The translations under genes were made by a program, and so were the position numbers. From Clostridia bacterium (GTDB lineage: Bacteria > Bacillota > Clostridia > Oscillospirales > CAG-382), in the NCBI GenBank assembly GCA_017456765.1, contig JAFTIR010000021.1, positions 1 through 64,000 on the forward strand: a stretch of 64,000 bases of DNA, in the 5' to 3' direction. Within the stretch, counting starts at the first letter, position 1. Every line of letters begins with the position of its first letter. The notes under the pieces are model-generated. The model had not been told where the DNA came from. It saw only the letters and a list, made by a program, of their open reading frames with translations, and did no database searches. This document shows positions 36,438-43,442 of this stretch, piece after piece.

Positions 36438-38522
36438 ATGTTAAAGAAAAAGGATAACCGTTCACTTAATAAAAGCATAGACCTTTTGCGTATTGTCATA
36501 ATGTCTGTGCTTTTCGGTGCGGTTATCCTTTTGTTTGTTTTTAAACTTGCAGTTCTTCAGATAATAGAGCATGACAGTTACTCGTCAGAGGCGGTACTCA
36601 AGACATACAAAACCCGTCCCATTGAAATGAGCAGGGGACATATATACGACAGAAACGGCGTGCTTCTTGTTTCCAATGAAAAAATGTACAATGTTGCTGT
36701 TCAGTATTCCACTCTTGACGGACTGGATTATAATACATCACTTTTAAAGTTCATTGATTTCTGTGATAAACATTCAATTGAGCTTTCTGAAAACCTTCCC
36801 GTTTCAAAAAACGCGCCGTATGTTTTTGACGAGGATTATATCTTTGATGAAACTAAGGAAAAACTGCTTAATGAGTTTATAGAGATAAATCTTCTTTCTG
36901 ATGAGCCGCTTTTTGGCGGTGATGAAGCCTTTTATAACTATCTTTGTAAGCGCTACGGGGTCGAGGATATGGACACGTCTTCTGCCAGAATCAGACTCCT
37001 TGTCGGAATAAGATATGACATGGAAACCCATAGCTTCGGCTATTTTGATAACTATGTGCTTATTTCGGATGTTGATGAAAGAGTTCGCACACTTATCACC
37101 GAAAACCTCTACAGTATGCACGGAATCGTGATAGTCACAGAGGATAAACGGTATTATAATAAAAATAGTCTTGCATCACATGTTCTCGGAAGAATAGGTA
37201 AGCTCGACTCTTCCGATGTTGAGTATTATGTGAATGAAAAGGGATATTCCTACGATGAAACGGTGGGAAGAGAAGGTGCCGAGAAGGCTTTTGAAGAATA
37301 TCTTCACGGATATAACGGTATAGAACGAATAGAAATTGATAAAAATAATAATATAGTTTCAAGTGAGGTTCTCAAAGAGGGTAAAAACGGATATTCCGTA
37401 AATCTCACCATCGATTCCGAAATGCAACGGATTGCAGAAGAAGCCCTTGCGGAGCAGATAGATACGGCGAGACGAATCGGACTTTCCGATTATGTTTCAT
37501 ATAACGGTGAGGACTGTAATGCAGGAAGTGTCGTTGTAATGGGGGCAAAAACCGGCGAGGTGCTTGCCTGTGCCAGCCTTCCTAATTATAATCTCAACAC
37601 ATTCTCGCTTGATATAGACTTGCTCAATTCCAATGAGGCGCGCCCTCTTGTAAACAGAGCAACGCTCGGTATTTATCCTCCCGGCTCAACCTTTAAAATT
37701 GCCACAGCCGTTGCCGCACTCTCTGAGGGTGTAATTACACCAAATACAATTATCAATGACACCGGTCGCTATACTGCCTATGAAGACTATCAGCCTGCCT
37801 GCTGGTCGCTGACCAAAAGGGGCTACGGTCATGGCTGGGTTGACTTGAGGGCGGCAATTGAGCAGTCTTGTAACTACTACTTTTATAAGGTCGCGGATGA
37901 CATGGGAATTGATGCTCTTACAAAGTACGCATCACTCCTTGGTCTCGGACAGAAAACGGGAATTGAGCTTCCCGAATCCGAAGGCATCCTTGCAGGTCCC
38001 GAATACCGTGACAGCAAAGGCCTTTTGTGGAATCCCGGCGATACGCTCCAGGCGGCAATCGGGCAGTCGGATAATGCCTTTACTCCCATTCAGCTCTGCT
38101 CTTATATGAGCGCTGTTGTAAATGGCGGTAAGAGATATAAGGCTACACTTCTTAGTTCTGTTGTTGACTTTTACACGGGAGAGACGGTGTTTAAAAATAA
38201 GCCCGTAGTTCTCAGCGAGGTGGGTATTCCGTCAGACACGGCAGAGATTCTCAAAGGTGCCATGAAGTCGGTTGTCGATGAGGGTACTGCAAGCTCGGTA
38301 TTCTTGAATTATGATTATGAAATCGGCGGAAAAACGGGTACTGCACAGGTTTCAAGCGGAAGCGATACTGTTTTGTTTGTCGGATTTGCCCCCTATGATG
38401 ACCCTGAGATTGTAGTGTCGGTTGTAGTTGAACACGGCGACCAGAGCTCGCGTGCAACTCTTGTCGCAAAAGCAATTTTCGACTACTATTTCGGCGTAAA
38501 TGAAAAAGTCGATGGAGAATAA
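36438..38522 (+). CDS. Class B penicillin-binding protein (transpeptidase)
   Basis: 694 residues after ACGGAGAA. One N-terminal membrane span (about 18-42) is followed by a dimerisation domain (TRPIEMSRGHIYDRNGVLL) and a transpeptidase domain with the catalytic serine in GSTFKIATA (about 417), SxN SCN (about 476) and KTG in GGKTGTAQV (about 630). It cross-links peptidoglycan outside the membrane. The layout fits PBP2-type elongation or sporulation proteins; which paralogue it is cannot be settled. It ends one base before a DUF3810 gene, so the two are probably co-translated. Confidence 0.92.
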   Translation: MLKKKDNRSLNKSIDLLRIVIMSVLFGAVILLFVFKLAVLQIIEHDSYSSEAVLKTYKTRPIEMSRGHIYDRNGVLLVSNEKMYNVAVQYSTLDGLDYNTSLLKFIDFCDKHSIELSENLPVSKNAPYVFDEDYIFDETKEKLLNEFIEINLLSDEPLFGGDEAFYNYLCKRYGVEDMDTSSARIRLLVGIRYDMETHSFGYFDNYVLISDVDERVRTLITENLYSMHGIVIVTEDKRYYNKNSLASHVLGRIGKLDSSDVEYYVNEKGYSYDETVGREGAEKAFEEYLHGYNGIERIEIDKNNNIVSSEVLKEGKNGYSVNLTIDSEMQRIAEEALAEQIDTARRIGLSDYVSYNGEDCNAGSVVVMGAKTGEVLACASLPNYNLNTFSLDIDLLNSNEARPLVNRATLGIYPPGSTFKIATAVAALSEGVITPNTIINDTGRYTAYEDYQPACWSLTKRGYGHGWVDLRAAIEQSCNYYFYKVADDMGIDALTKYASLLGLGQKTGIELPESEGILAGPEYRDSKGLLWNPGDTLQAAIGQSDNAFTPIQLCSYMSAVVNGGKRYKATLLSSVVDFYTGETVFKNKPVVLSEVGIPSDTAEILKGAMKSVVDEGTASSVFLNYDYEIGGKTGTAQVSSGSDTVLFVGFAPYDDPEIVVSVVVEHGDQSSRATLVAKAIFDYYFGVNEKVDGE

Positions 38523-38523
38523 A

Positions 38524-39624
38524 ATGAAAAAAATAAAAAATGCAGACAAAGGTATATTGTTGTTTAAAATAGGAGCCATTCTTTTTGCATATACGACTCT
38601 TGTGCTTTTGCTCTGCATTTTTTCGCGCTCTTTTGCCGAAAGCTATTGCCGTACAGTATCTGCCTTTTTGAGATTTTTGCTCTCGACAGTTACGGGAGTT
38701 TTTCCGTTTTCGCTGGCAGAAGTCCTGCTCTTTCTTTTGCCGGTTACGTGGCTTGTATATGAGATAGCCTTAATAATAAAAAAACGTTTCAGATTCAAAA
38801 GATTTCTCATGAGGATAGGGCTTTTTATCTTTGCGGCATATTTTTTGTTTATAAATATTTTCGGTGTCTGCTACGTAAGACGGCCGCTTGAAGAAAACAT
38901 GGGTTTTGAAGTTGAAGAAATTACCGGAAGTGAGCTTGCCCGTGCGGCACTTTATATAAAAGGAGAGCTTGAAAAGACAGCAGATAAAGTTGATTTTGCC
39001 GAGGGCGGTGCATCTACGAACCCTCATGAATGGAAAGCTATTAACGAAAAGTTAGACTACGGCTTTGAAAGACTTGAAAAGAAATATAAGTTTTTATCAG
39101 CAATAAATGCGGATGCAAAAAGAATTGTCCTTTCTCCCTATATGACCTATACCCATATATCGGGAGTGTTCATTCCCTTTACGGCGGAAGCCAATGTAAA
39201 CACGAATTATCCCGAATATGTAGTTGCCTTTTCAACGGCACACGAAAAGGCTCACCAGAGGGGAATTGCAGGGGAGGACGAGGCAAACTTTGTTGCATTT
39301 CTTGCTTGCCTTTCGTCACAGGACGATTATCTGAGGTATGTGGCATATCTTAGTATGTACGACTATTATCTTGAGGAAATATATCTGTCCGACAGTGAAA
39401 TGTATTTTGATTTATTGAATGGCACCGACCGCAGAATACTCGGTGAAATGTACGCATATTCTGTTTTCTTCGATAAATATAGGGATTCTACAGCGTCAAA
39501 GGTCGCCGATACCGTAAATGATACCTATATTAAGACTATGGGCGACAGCGAAGGCACAAGAAGCTATGGCAGGGTAGTGAAGCTCTGCACGTCGTATTTG
39601 ATGCATCAAAAAAATTTCAATTAG
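38524..39624 (+). CDS. DUF3810 membrane protein with HExxH-like motif
   Basis: 366 residues from ATG 38524 (GGAG about seven bases upstream). Three hydrophobic spans lie in the first ~120 residues. The soluble domain has STAHEKAHQRGIAGEDEANFVAFLAC near 238-262, where HEKAH resembles a metalloprotease HExxH site and the later Glu a third ligand. Family DUF3810 is uncharacterised. Coupling to a class B PBP gene suggests envelope or cell-wall work, perhaps maturation of an envelope protein; this is inference. Confidence 0.8.
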   Translation: MKKIKNADKGILLFKIGAILFAYTTLVLLLCIFSRSFAESYCRTVSAFLRFLLSTVTGVFPFSLAEVLLFLLPVTWLVYEIALIIKKRFRFKRFLMRIGLFIFAAYFLFINIFGVCYVRRPLEENMGFEVEEITGSELARAALYIKGELEKTADKVDFAEGGASTNPHEWKAINEKLDYGFERLEKKYKFLSAINADAKRIVLSPYMTYTHISGVFIPFTAEANVNTNYPEYVVAFSTAHEKAHQRGIAGEDEANFVAFLACLSSQDDYLRYVAYLSMYDYYLEEIYLSDSEMYFDLLNGTDRRILGEMYAYSVFFDKYRDSTASKVADTVNDTYIKTMGDSEGTRSYGRVVKLCTSYLMHQKNFN

Positions 39625-39629
39625 GTTTC

Positions 39630-39651
39630 CGCGGCTTTCGAGCCGCGTTTT
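39630..39651 (+). terminator. Terminator after the DUF3810 gene
   Basis: Stem CGCGGCT/AGCCGCG with loop TTCG (39630-39647) and a T run. It may double as the first hairpin of the adjacent composite repeat. Confidence 0.85.
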
Positions 39652-39653
39652 CC

Positions 39654-39743
39654 GTTACTTTTGACTCAGCAAAAGTAACCAAAACTGCCCACTCTGCAAA
39701 AAATTACCGCTTCGCTCATATTTTTTGCGAGCCGTGGAGGCTC
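39654..39743 (-). repeat. Hairpin module R0 (degenerate copy)
   Basis: Contains H2 GTTACTTTTG/CAAAAGTAAC (loop ACTCAG), a linker AAAACTGCCCACTCT, H1 GCAAAAAAT/ATTTTTTGC with a long loop, and H0 GAGCC-GTGGA-GGCTC. Order and spacing match the other modules, but the sequence has drifted while the stems still pair. Confidence 0.6.
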
Positions 39744-40009
39744 ATACTCAACGGCATATTTGTAAAAGCTCTAATATTCATCCCACTAATAGGGATGGTT
39801 CGCCTCGCCTTGCGAGGCCATAGCCTGCCAAAGGCAGGCTTTCTCAGACATATTAGTGAATCTTTTATATGATTTTCCGCTGTTATTGCTTAGAGGGTAA
39901 AAAGGGGCACCACGCCCCGTGTCGGAATATCAAAAATTCCGACACATGAGTGGAGCGTTTTTGGTTTCTTTTGGGGCGAGCCAAAAGAAACTCGTCACCG
40001 CAGTGACGA
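39654..40009. repeat. Composite hairpin element, copy 1
   Basis: A gene-free ~356-bp structure between the DUF3810 and prmC genes. Left module in minus orientation (39654-39743), a centre, then right module in plus orientation (39904-40009). The centre holds ATATTTGTAAAAG, a hairpin with loop ACTAATA (CATCCC/GGGATG, 39779-39797) and a two-hairpin unit GCCTCGC/GCGAGGC plus GCCTGCC/GGCAGGC (39802-39839). Copy 2 at 42909-43301 has the same order of parts. No transposase or plausible gene lies inside. Its nature (non-autonomous mobile element or structured RNA) is inferred. Confidence 0.75.
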
Positions 40010-40013
40010 AATT
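39890..40013 (+). repeat. Hairpin module R1
   Basis: TTAGAGGGT lead, then H0 GGGGC-ACCAC-GCCCC (39904-39918), H1 GTGTCGGAAT/ATTCCGACAC (39919-39945), linker ATGAGTGGAGCGTTTTTG, H2 GTTTCTTTTGG-GGCGAG-CCAAAAGAAAC (39964-39991) and H3 TCGTCAC-CGCA-GTGACGA (39992-40009). Confidence 0.85.
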
Positions 40014-40054
40014 CTTCCAAAGCAAAGGATTCCGCGCGGCTCAAGGTACGGAAT

Positions 40055-40097
40055 TTATAAAAAAGACCATGGCAACATTAAATCACCACAGTCTTTT
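40055..40097 (-). terminator. Terminator of the yqhQ-prmC operon
   Basis: Stem AAAAGACCATGG (40061-40072) with CCACAGTCTTTT (40086-40097), two wobble pairs. On the minus strand it runs into a T-rich stretch. It starts seven bases beyond the prmC stop. Confidence 0.8.
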
Positions 40098-40103
40098 AAT
40101 TAT

Positions 40104-40940
40104 CTATTCCTTCTGCGCAAGACAAACCCTTTCAACCTCAAACATATCACGAAGCAGACTTGCCGAAAACTTCTGCGAGCGGAAAATCGCCGCAACTTCT
40201 TCGCCGATGTCGTAACCCACCTCAACAGCACAATAACCCTTGTCCGAAATAAATTTGTTTGCAAAATACTTTGCAATGAGCTTGTAAAAATCGAGTCCGT
40301 CGTGTCCGCCGTCAAGGGCGATTGCAGGTTCAAAAAGAACCTCGGGACTAAGAGAACTCATGTCGTCTGACTTTATATAGGGTGGATTTGAAACGATTAC
40401 GTCAGGCAGAAAGTTTGGGGTGTACTCGTATATGTCGGCACATATAAACTTTAATCTCTCGGGAGAAATGCCGTGATATTCGGCGTTTCTTTTTGCGTAT
40501 TCAAGAGCATCTTTTGAAATGTCCACAGCCACCGCCGTAACATCGGGTCTGTTGTTTAAGACAGCCACCGAAATACATCCGCTTCCTGTGCATAGGTCAA
40601 GTAATTTTCCGTTGCGGGGCAGTTTCTTTATCGCAATTTCCGCCAGCATTTCGGTTTCGGGTCGGGGGATAAGACAGCCCTTGCCGCAGAACATACGAAG
40701 CCCGAAAAACTCCCATTCCCCGATGATGTACTGAAGCGGCTCAAACTCAAGACGCCTTTTTACGGCACTTGTGAGCTTTTCGAGAATTTCTCTGTCAAGA
40801 ACGTTGCACCTTGTTAGAAGAAGCTCGCTCTTTTTCATTCCCGAAACGGCCTGCATCATTGTTTCAAGCTCAAATGAGGCGTTGTCACTTATAAGTTGTA
40901 ATTTTGGTAGATATTCTGCTTTAAATTCGTTGTATGTCAT
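40104..40940 (-). CDS. prmC: Release factor glutamine methyltransferase
   Basis: 278 residues. A helical N-terminal domain is followed by a class I SAM-dependent methyltransferase: PRPETEMLAEIA, LDLCTGSGCISVAV (SAM site) and the catalytic VSNPPYIKSDD motif. PrmC methylates the GGQ glutamine of RF1 and RF2, increasing termination efficiency. The gene lies 20 nt after yqhQ, from which it is probably transcribed. Confidence 0.95.
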   Translation of the reverse strand: MTYNEFKAEYLPKLQLISDNASFELETMMQAVSGMKKSELLLTRCNVLDREILEKLTSAVKRRLEFEPLQYIIGEWEFFGLRMFCGKGCLIPRPETEMLAEIAIKKLPRNGKLLDLCTGSGCISVAVLNNRPDVTAVAVDISKDALEYAKRNAEYHGISPERLKFICADIYEYTPNFLPDVIVSNPPYIKSDDMSSLSPEVLFEPAIALDGGHDGLDFYKLIAKYFANKFISDKGYCAVEVGYDIGEEVAAIFRSQKFSASLLRDMFEVERVCLAQKE

Positions 40941-40960
40941 AAATAATTTCCGAGTAATTC

Positions 40961-41935
40961 TTACTCGGCTGTGTTTTCTTTGTCTGTGTCTTCTTTTGAT
41001 TCTTGCGGGTAAATGTCGGGAAGTGCCGCTTTCAATGAGGTAATAGCAACCTCAATCTGACTTTCATCCGGCTCCTTTGTAGTAAGTCTCTGAATCCAGA
41101 GACCGGGTGCAGAAACAATCTTTACAAACAGATTGTTGTGAGTGCCGGCAAACTTTATAAATTCAAATCCCACGCCCACAACAATGGGGAGAAAGAGTAG
41201 CTTTAAAGGCACTCTTGCAATAACGGGAAGATGAATGATAAGAGCTGATGTGATAATGCCGAGGAACATCATAACAAAAAGAAAACTTGTTCCGCATCTC
41301 GGATGAAATCTTGACTGCTTCTTAACGTTTTCAACCGTCAGTTCAAGTCCTGCCTCGTGGCAGAAAATGCTCTTGTGTTCAGCACCGTGGTACTGGAAAA
41401 CTCTCTTCATGTCGGGAATGAGCGCACAAAGATAAATGTAGAGAACGAATATAAGTATCTTGACTATTCCCTCGGTAACACTGAGAACAAGTCTGCTGTC
41501 GGTAAAATTCTTAACAAACTCCGCAATCTGCGCGGGAAGATAGATGAAAAGAAGCACCGCAAGACCGAGACCGAGAATTGTACCAACCGCCGAAGCGATT
41601 GCCGTTACACTCTTGCCGAATTTTTCGTTAAGCCACTTTTCAAACTTTGTTTCCTCCTCCTCAATGCCGAGCATGTCTGCCGAACGGTTGAGAGTCTTAA
41701 AGGAAAGAATCATTGTTTCAACAAAATTGACTATGCCGCGTATAACAGGAAGATTTAAGATTTTGTGCTTTGTTCTTATAGACTCGAAAGGATTTACCTC
41801 TGTTGTAATATTCCCGTCAAGGCCTCTGACAGACAGTGCCACAAGGTCCTTCGACTTCATCATGACACCCTCAAGCACAGCCTGACCGCCGACAGTTCCG
41901 AGACGGCAGGAAAGGTTTTCGTTTTTATTGCTCAT
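40961..41935 (-). CDS. yqhQ: DUF1385 family membrane protein (YqhQ-like)
   Basis: 324 residues. GGQAVLEGVMMKSKDLVALSVR opens the DUF1385 domain. Several hydrophobic spans follow (about 105-175 and 210-265), then the motifs YHGAEHKSIFCHEAGLELT and FHPRCGTSFLFVMMF. The function is unknown; yqhQ-prmC-prfA neighbourhoods are usual in Firmicutes. Its stop codon sits in a small hairpin (CCGAGTAA/TTACTCGG, 40950-40968) just upstream of prmC. prfA is not in the window after prmC. Confidence 0.9.
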   Translation of the reverse strand: MSNKNENLSCRLGTVGGQAVLEGVMMKSKDLVALSVRGLDGNITTEVNPFESIRTKHKILNLPVIRGIVNFVETMILSFKTLNRSADMLGIEEEETKFEKWLNEKFGKSVTAIASAVGTILGLGLAVLLFIYLPAQIAEFVKNFTDSRLVLSVTEGIVKILIFVLYIYLCALIPDMKRVFQYHGAEHKSIFCHEAGLELTVENVKKQSRFHPRCGTSFLFVMMFLGIITSALIIHLPVIARVPLKLLFLPIVVGVGFEFIKFAGTHNNLFVKIVSAPGLWIQRLTTKEPDESQIEVAITSLKAALPDIYPQESKEDTDKENTAE

Positions 41936-42195
41936 AATATAATCACCTTAAGATTTTAATACAAATATTATACAGAATAATAATCAATTGTATGGGGACA
42001 AACTGTTGAATTAAAGTAAACATCTAAGTAATAATTATTGAATATTTTTCGCAATTTATATTATCAAACGTTTAATGAACCGGGTGTTGTAAGATAATAC
42101 AAAAAAATTCGTCAATTTGAATAATGTTTTTGTATACCCCTTGAAATAAGAATAGAAATGTAATATAATAAAAGAAAAGGGCAGGTGGACATTTA
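41936..42195. other. Divergent intergenic region yqhQ / phosphoribosyltransferase-like gene
   Basis: 260 nt of AT-rich sequence. A promoter for the rightward gene is at 42141-42169. For yqhQ a TATAAT is visible on the minus strand near 41976-41981, with no convincing -35. Nothing else is recognised. Confidence 0.5.
42141..42169 (+). promoter_or_regulatory. Sigma-A promoter of the phosphoribosyltransferase-like gene
   Basis: TTGAAA (42141-42146), 17-nt spacer, TATAAT (42164-42169), 26 nt before the ATG. Confidence 0.85.
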
Positions 42196-42843
42196 ATGTC
42201 GAACTTCACAACTTTTAAGTATGAAACCAAAAGAAACAACCTCTTTCTGCGTGTTTGCAAGGGTCACTTTGCAACCAATGACAGACACAGCAACTACTAT
42301 ATAGATGTTGTGGCGCAGAAGGCAAGACTTTCCGAAGCAAAGGCTGTCGCACAGGAACTTAGCTCCTACTATTATCAGTCAACTATTGTTGATACAATTC
42401 TTTGCCTTGACGGCACAGAGGTTATAGGTGCGTGCCTTGCAAATGAACTTACAAAAGCAAATTTTGTGAGCATGAATGCCCATAAGTCGATTTACGTTGT
42501 TTCTCCTGAAATAACAAATTCAAGCCAGATTTTGTTCCGTGACAACATTGTGCCCATGATTGAGGGCAAGAGTGTGATGCTTCTTGCGGTTTCCTATTCC
42601 TCGGGCAGAAGCGTTGAGGCAGCCATTGATGCTGTAAAGTATTACGGCGGCTCTGTTGTGGGTGTTTCTGCAATATTCTCGACTGCTGAAAAATCAAAGG
42701 CAGGTCATCCGATTTATTCCTGCTTCAACCCCGATTTCCTCGGTGATTATCAGCACTTCAATCCTCAGGAATGTCCCATGTGTAAGGCAGGGCAGAAGCT
42801 CGATGCGCTGATCAATGGTTTTGGTTATTCGCTTCTTAAATGA
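42196..42843 (+). CDS. Phosphoribosyltransferase-like protein
   Basis: 215 residues after GCAGGTGG. The general layout of type I phosphoribosyltransferases is seen: TILCLDGTEVIGACLANEL and VMLLAVSYSSGRSVEAAIDAVKYYGGSVVGVSAIFS at the PRPP-loop position. The usual acidic pair before the loop (VDDV) is replaced by AVSY, so PRPP binding or activity may be altered. Cysteines near the C-terminus (CFNPDF...CPMCKAG) could bind a metal. It resembles orotate phosphoribosyltransferase-like proteins of Clostridia. Single-gene unit with its own promoter and terminator. Confidence 0.65.
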   Translation: MSNFTTFKYETKRNNLFLRVCKGHFATNDRHSNYYIDVVAQKARLSEAKAVAQELSSYYYQSTIVDTILCLDGTEVIGACLANELTKANFVSMNAHKSIYVVSPEITNSSQILFRDNIVPMIEGKSVMLLAVSYSSGRSVEAAIDAVKYYGGSVVGVSAIFSTAEKSKAGHPIYSCFNPDFLGDYQHFNPQECPMCKAGQKLDALINGFGYSLLK

Positions 42844-42856
42844 TTACAGGTATTTG

Positions 42857-42884
42857 CCCCCGACCGAAAGGTCGGGGGATTGTT
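42857..42884 (+). terminator. Terminator of the phosphoribosyltransferase-like gene
   Basis: Stem CCCCCGACC-GAAA-GGTCGGGGG (42857-42878) followed by ATTGTTTT. Confidence 0.9.
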
Positions 42885-42908
42885 TTGCATTTTTTTTGGG
42901 AGAGAGTT

Positions 42909-43030
42909 TCGGCACTGCGGTGCCGACCATATTTTGGCCCGCCCCAAAATATGGAAAAAACGCTCCACTTATGTGTCGTGACTTTTAGAGGTCACGACAC
43001 GGGGCGTGGTGCCCCCTTTTAACCCTCTAA
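42909..43030 (-). repeat. Hairpin module R2
   Basis: Read on the minus strand: TTAGAGGGT lead, H0 GGGGC-ACCAC-GCCCC (43001-43015), H1 GTGTCGTGAC/GTCACGACAC (42973-43000), linker ATAAGTGGAGCGTTTTTT, H2 CCATATTTTGG-GGCGGG-CCAAAATATGG (42927-42954), H3 TCGGCAC-CGCA-GTGCCGA (42909-42926). Confidence 0.85.
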
Positions 43031-43301
43031 GGAATATTTGTAAAAGTTTAAGTTTTCTTTACACTAATAAATGTGGTTTGCCTCGCAAGGCGAGGCTATA
43101 GCCTGCTGTATGGCAGGCAAATGCAGGTGGAGTGGTGAGAGAAAGATATAAGTTTTATTTACTCCTGCGTAGAGAATAAAAAAAGAGCCGCCGCGGCTCG
43201 TGTCGAATGTTATGGAGCGAAGCGGAGTTTTCGACACATGAGCGGAGCGTTTTTGGTTTCTTTTGGGGCGTGCCAAAAGAAACTCGCTTCCGCAGAAGCG
43301 A
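42909..43301. repeat. Composite hairpin element, copy 2
   Basis: A gene-free ~393-bp structure with the same plan as copy 1: module R2 in minus orientation, a centre, then module R3 in plus orientation. The centre again has ATATTTGTAAAAG (43034-43046), ACTAATAA inside a weak hairpin, and the two-hairpin unit GCCTCGC-AAG-GCGAGGC and GCCTGC/GCAGGC (43080-43118). The remaining intergenic sequence up to 43372 adds a further hairpin (CCGC/GCGG around 43333-43347). No coding potential was recognised between 42844 and 43442. Confidence 0.8.
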
Positions 43302-43305
43302 AATT
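43176..43305 (+). repeat. Hairpin module R3
   Basis: H0 GAGCC-GCCGC-GGCTC (43185-43199), H1 GTGTCGAA/TTCGACAC (43200-43237), linker ATGAGCGGAGCGTTTTTG, H2 GTTTCTTTTGG-GGCGTG-CCAAAAGAAAC (43256-43283), H3 TCGCTTC-CGCA-GAAGCGA (43284-43301). Confidence 0.85.
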
Positions 43306-43372
43306 CTCCCCCAAAGTCGACCGAAAACGTGGTCCGCCGTATGCGGAACCCATAACTTTTTTTATATTCATA

Positions 43373-43401
43373 TTGAAAATCATTTTCCTTTGTGATACAA
43401 T
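43373..43401 (+). promoter_or_regulatory. Sigma-A promoter of the 848-residue hydrolase gene
   Basis: TTGAAA (43373-43378), 17-nt spacer, TACAAT (43396-43401), 41 nt before the ATG at 43443. Confidence 0.8.
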
Positions 43402-43442
43402 AACTTAAAAGGCGAATACTTTGTTTTTGAGGTGTATTATAA

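Noticed and set aside
39919..40215. Open frame of 98 codons on the plus strand near prmC
   Set aside because: It runs through hairpin module R1 and antisense to the prmC 3' end, with no ribosome site and no protein-like sequence.
39654..43301. CRISPR array
   Set aside because: The repeats are few, large, inverted and irregularly spaced, with no spacer pattern and no cas genes.
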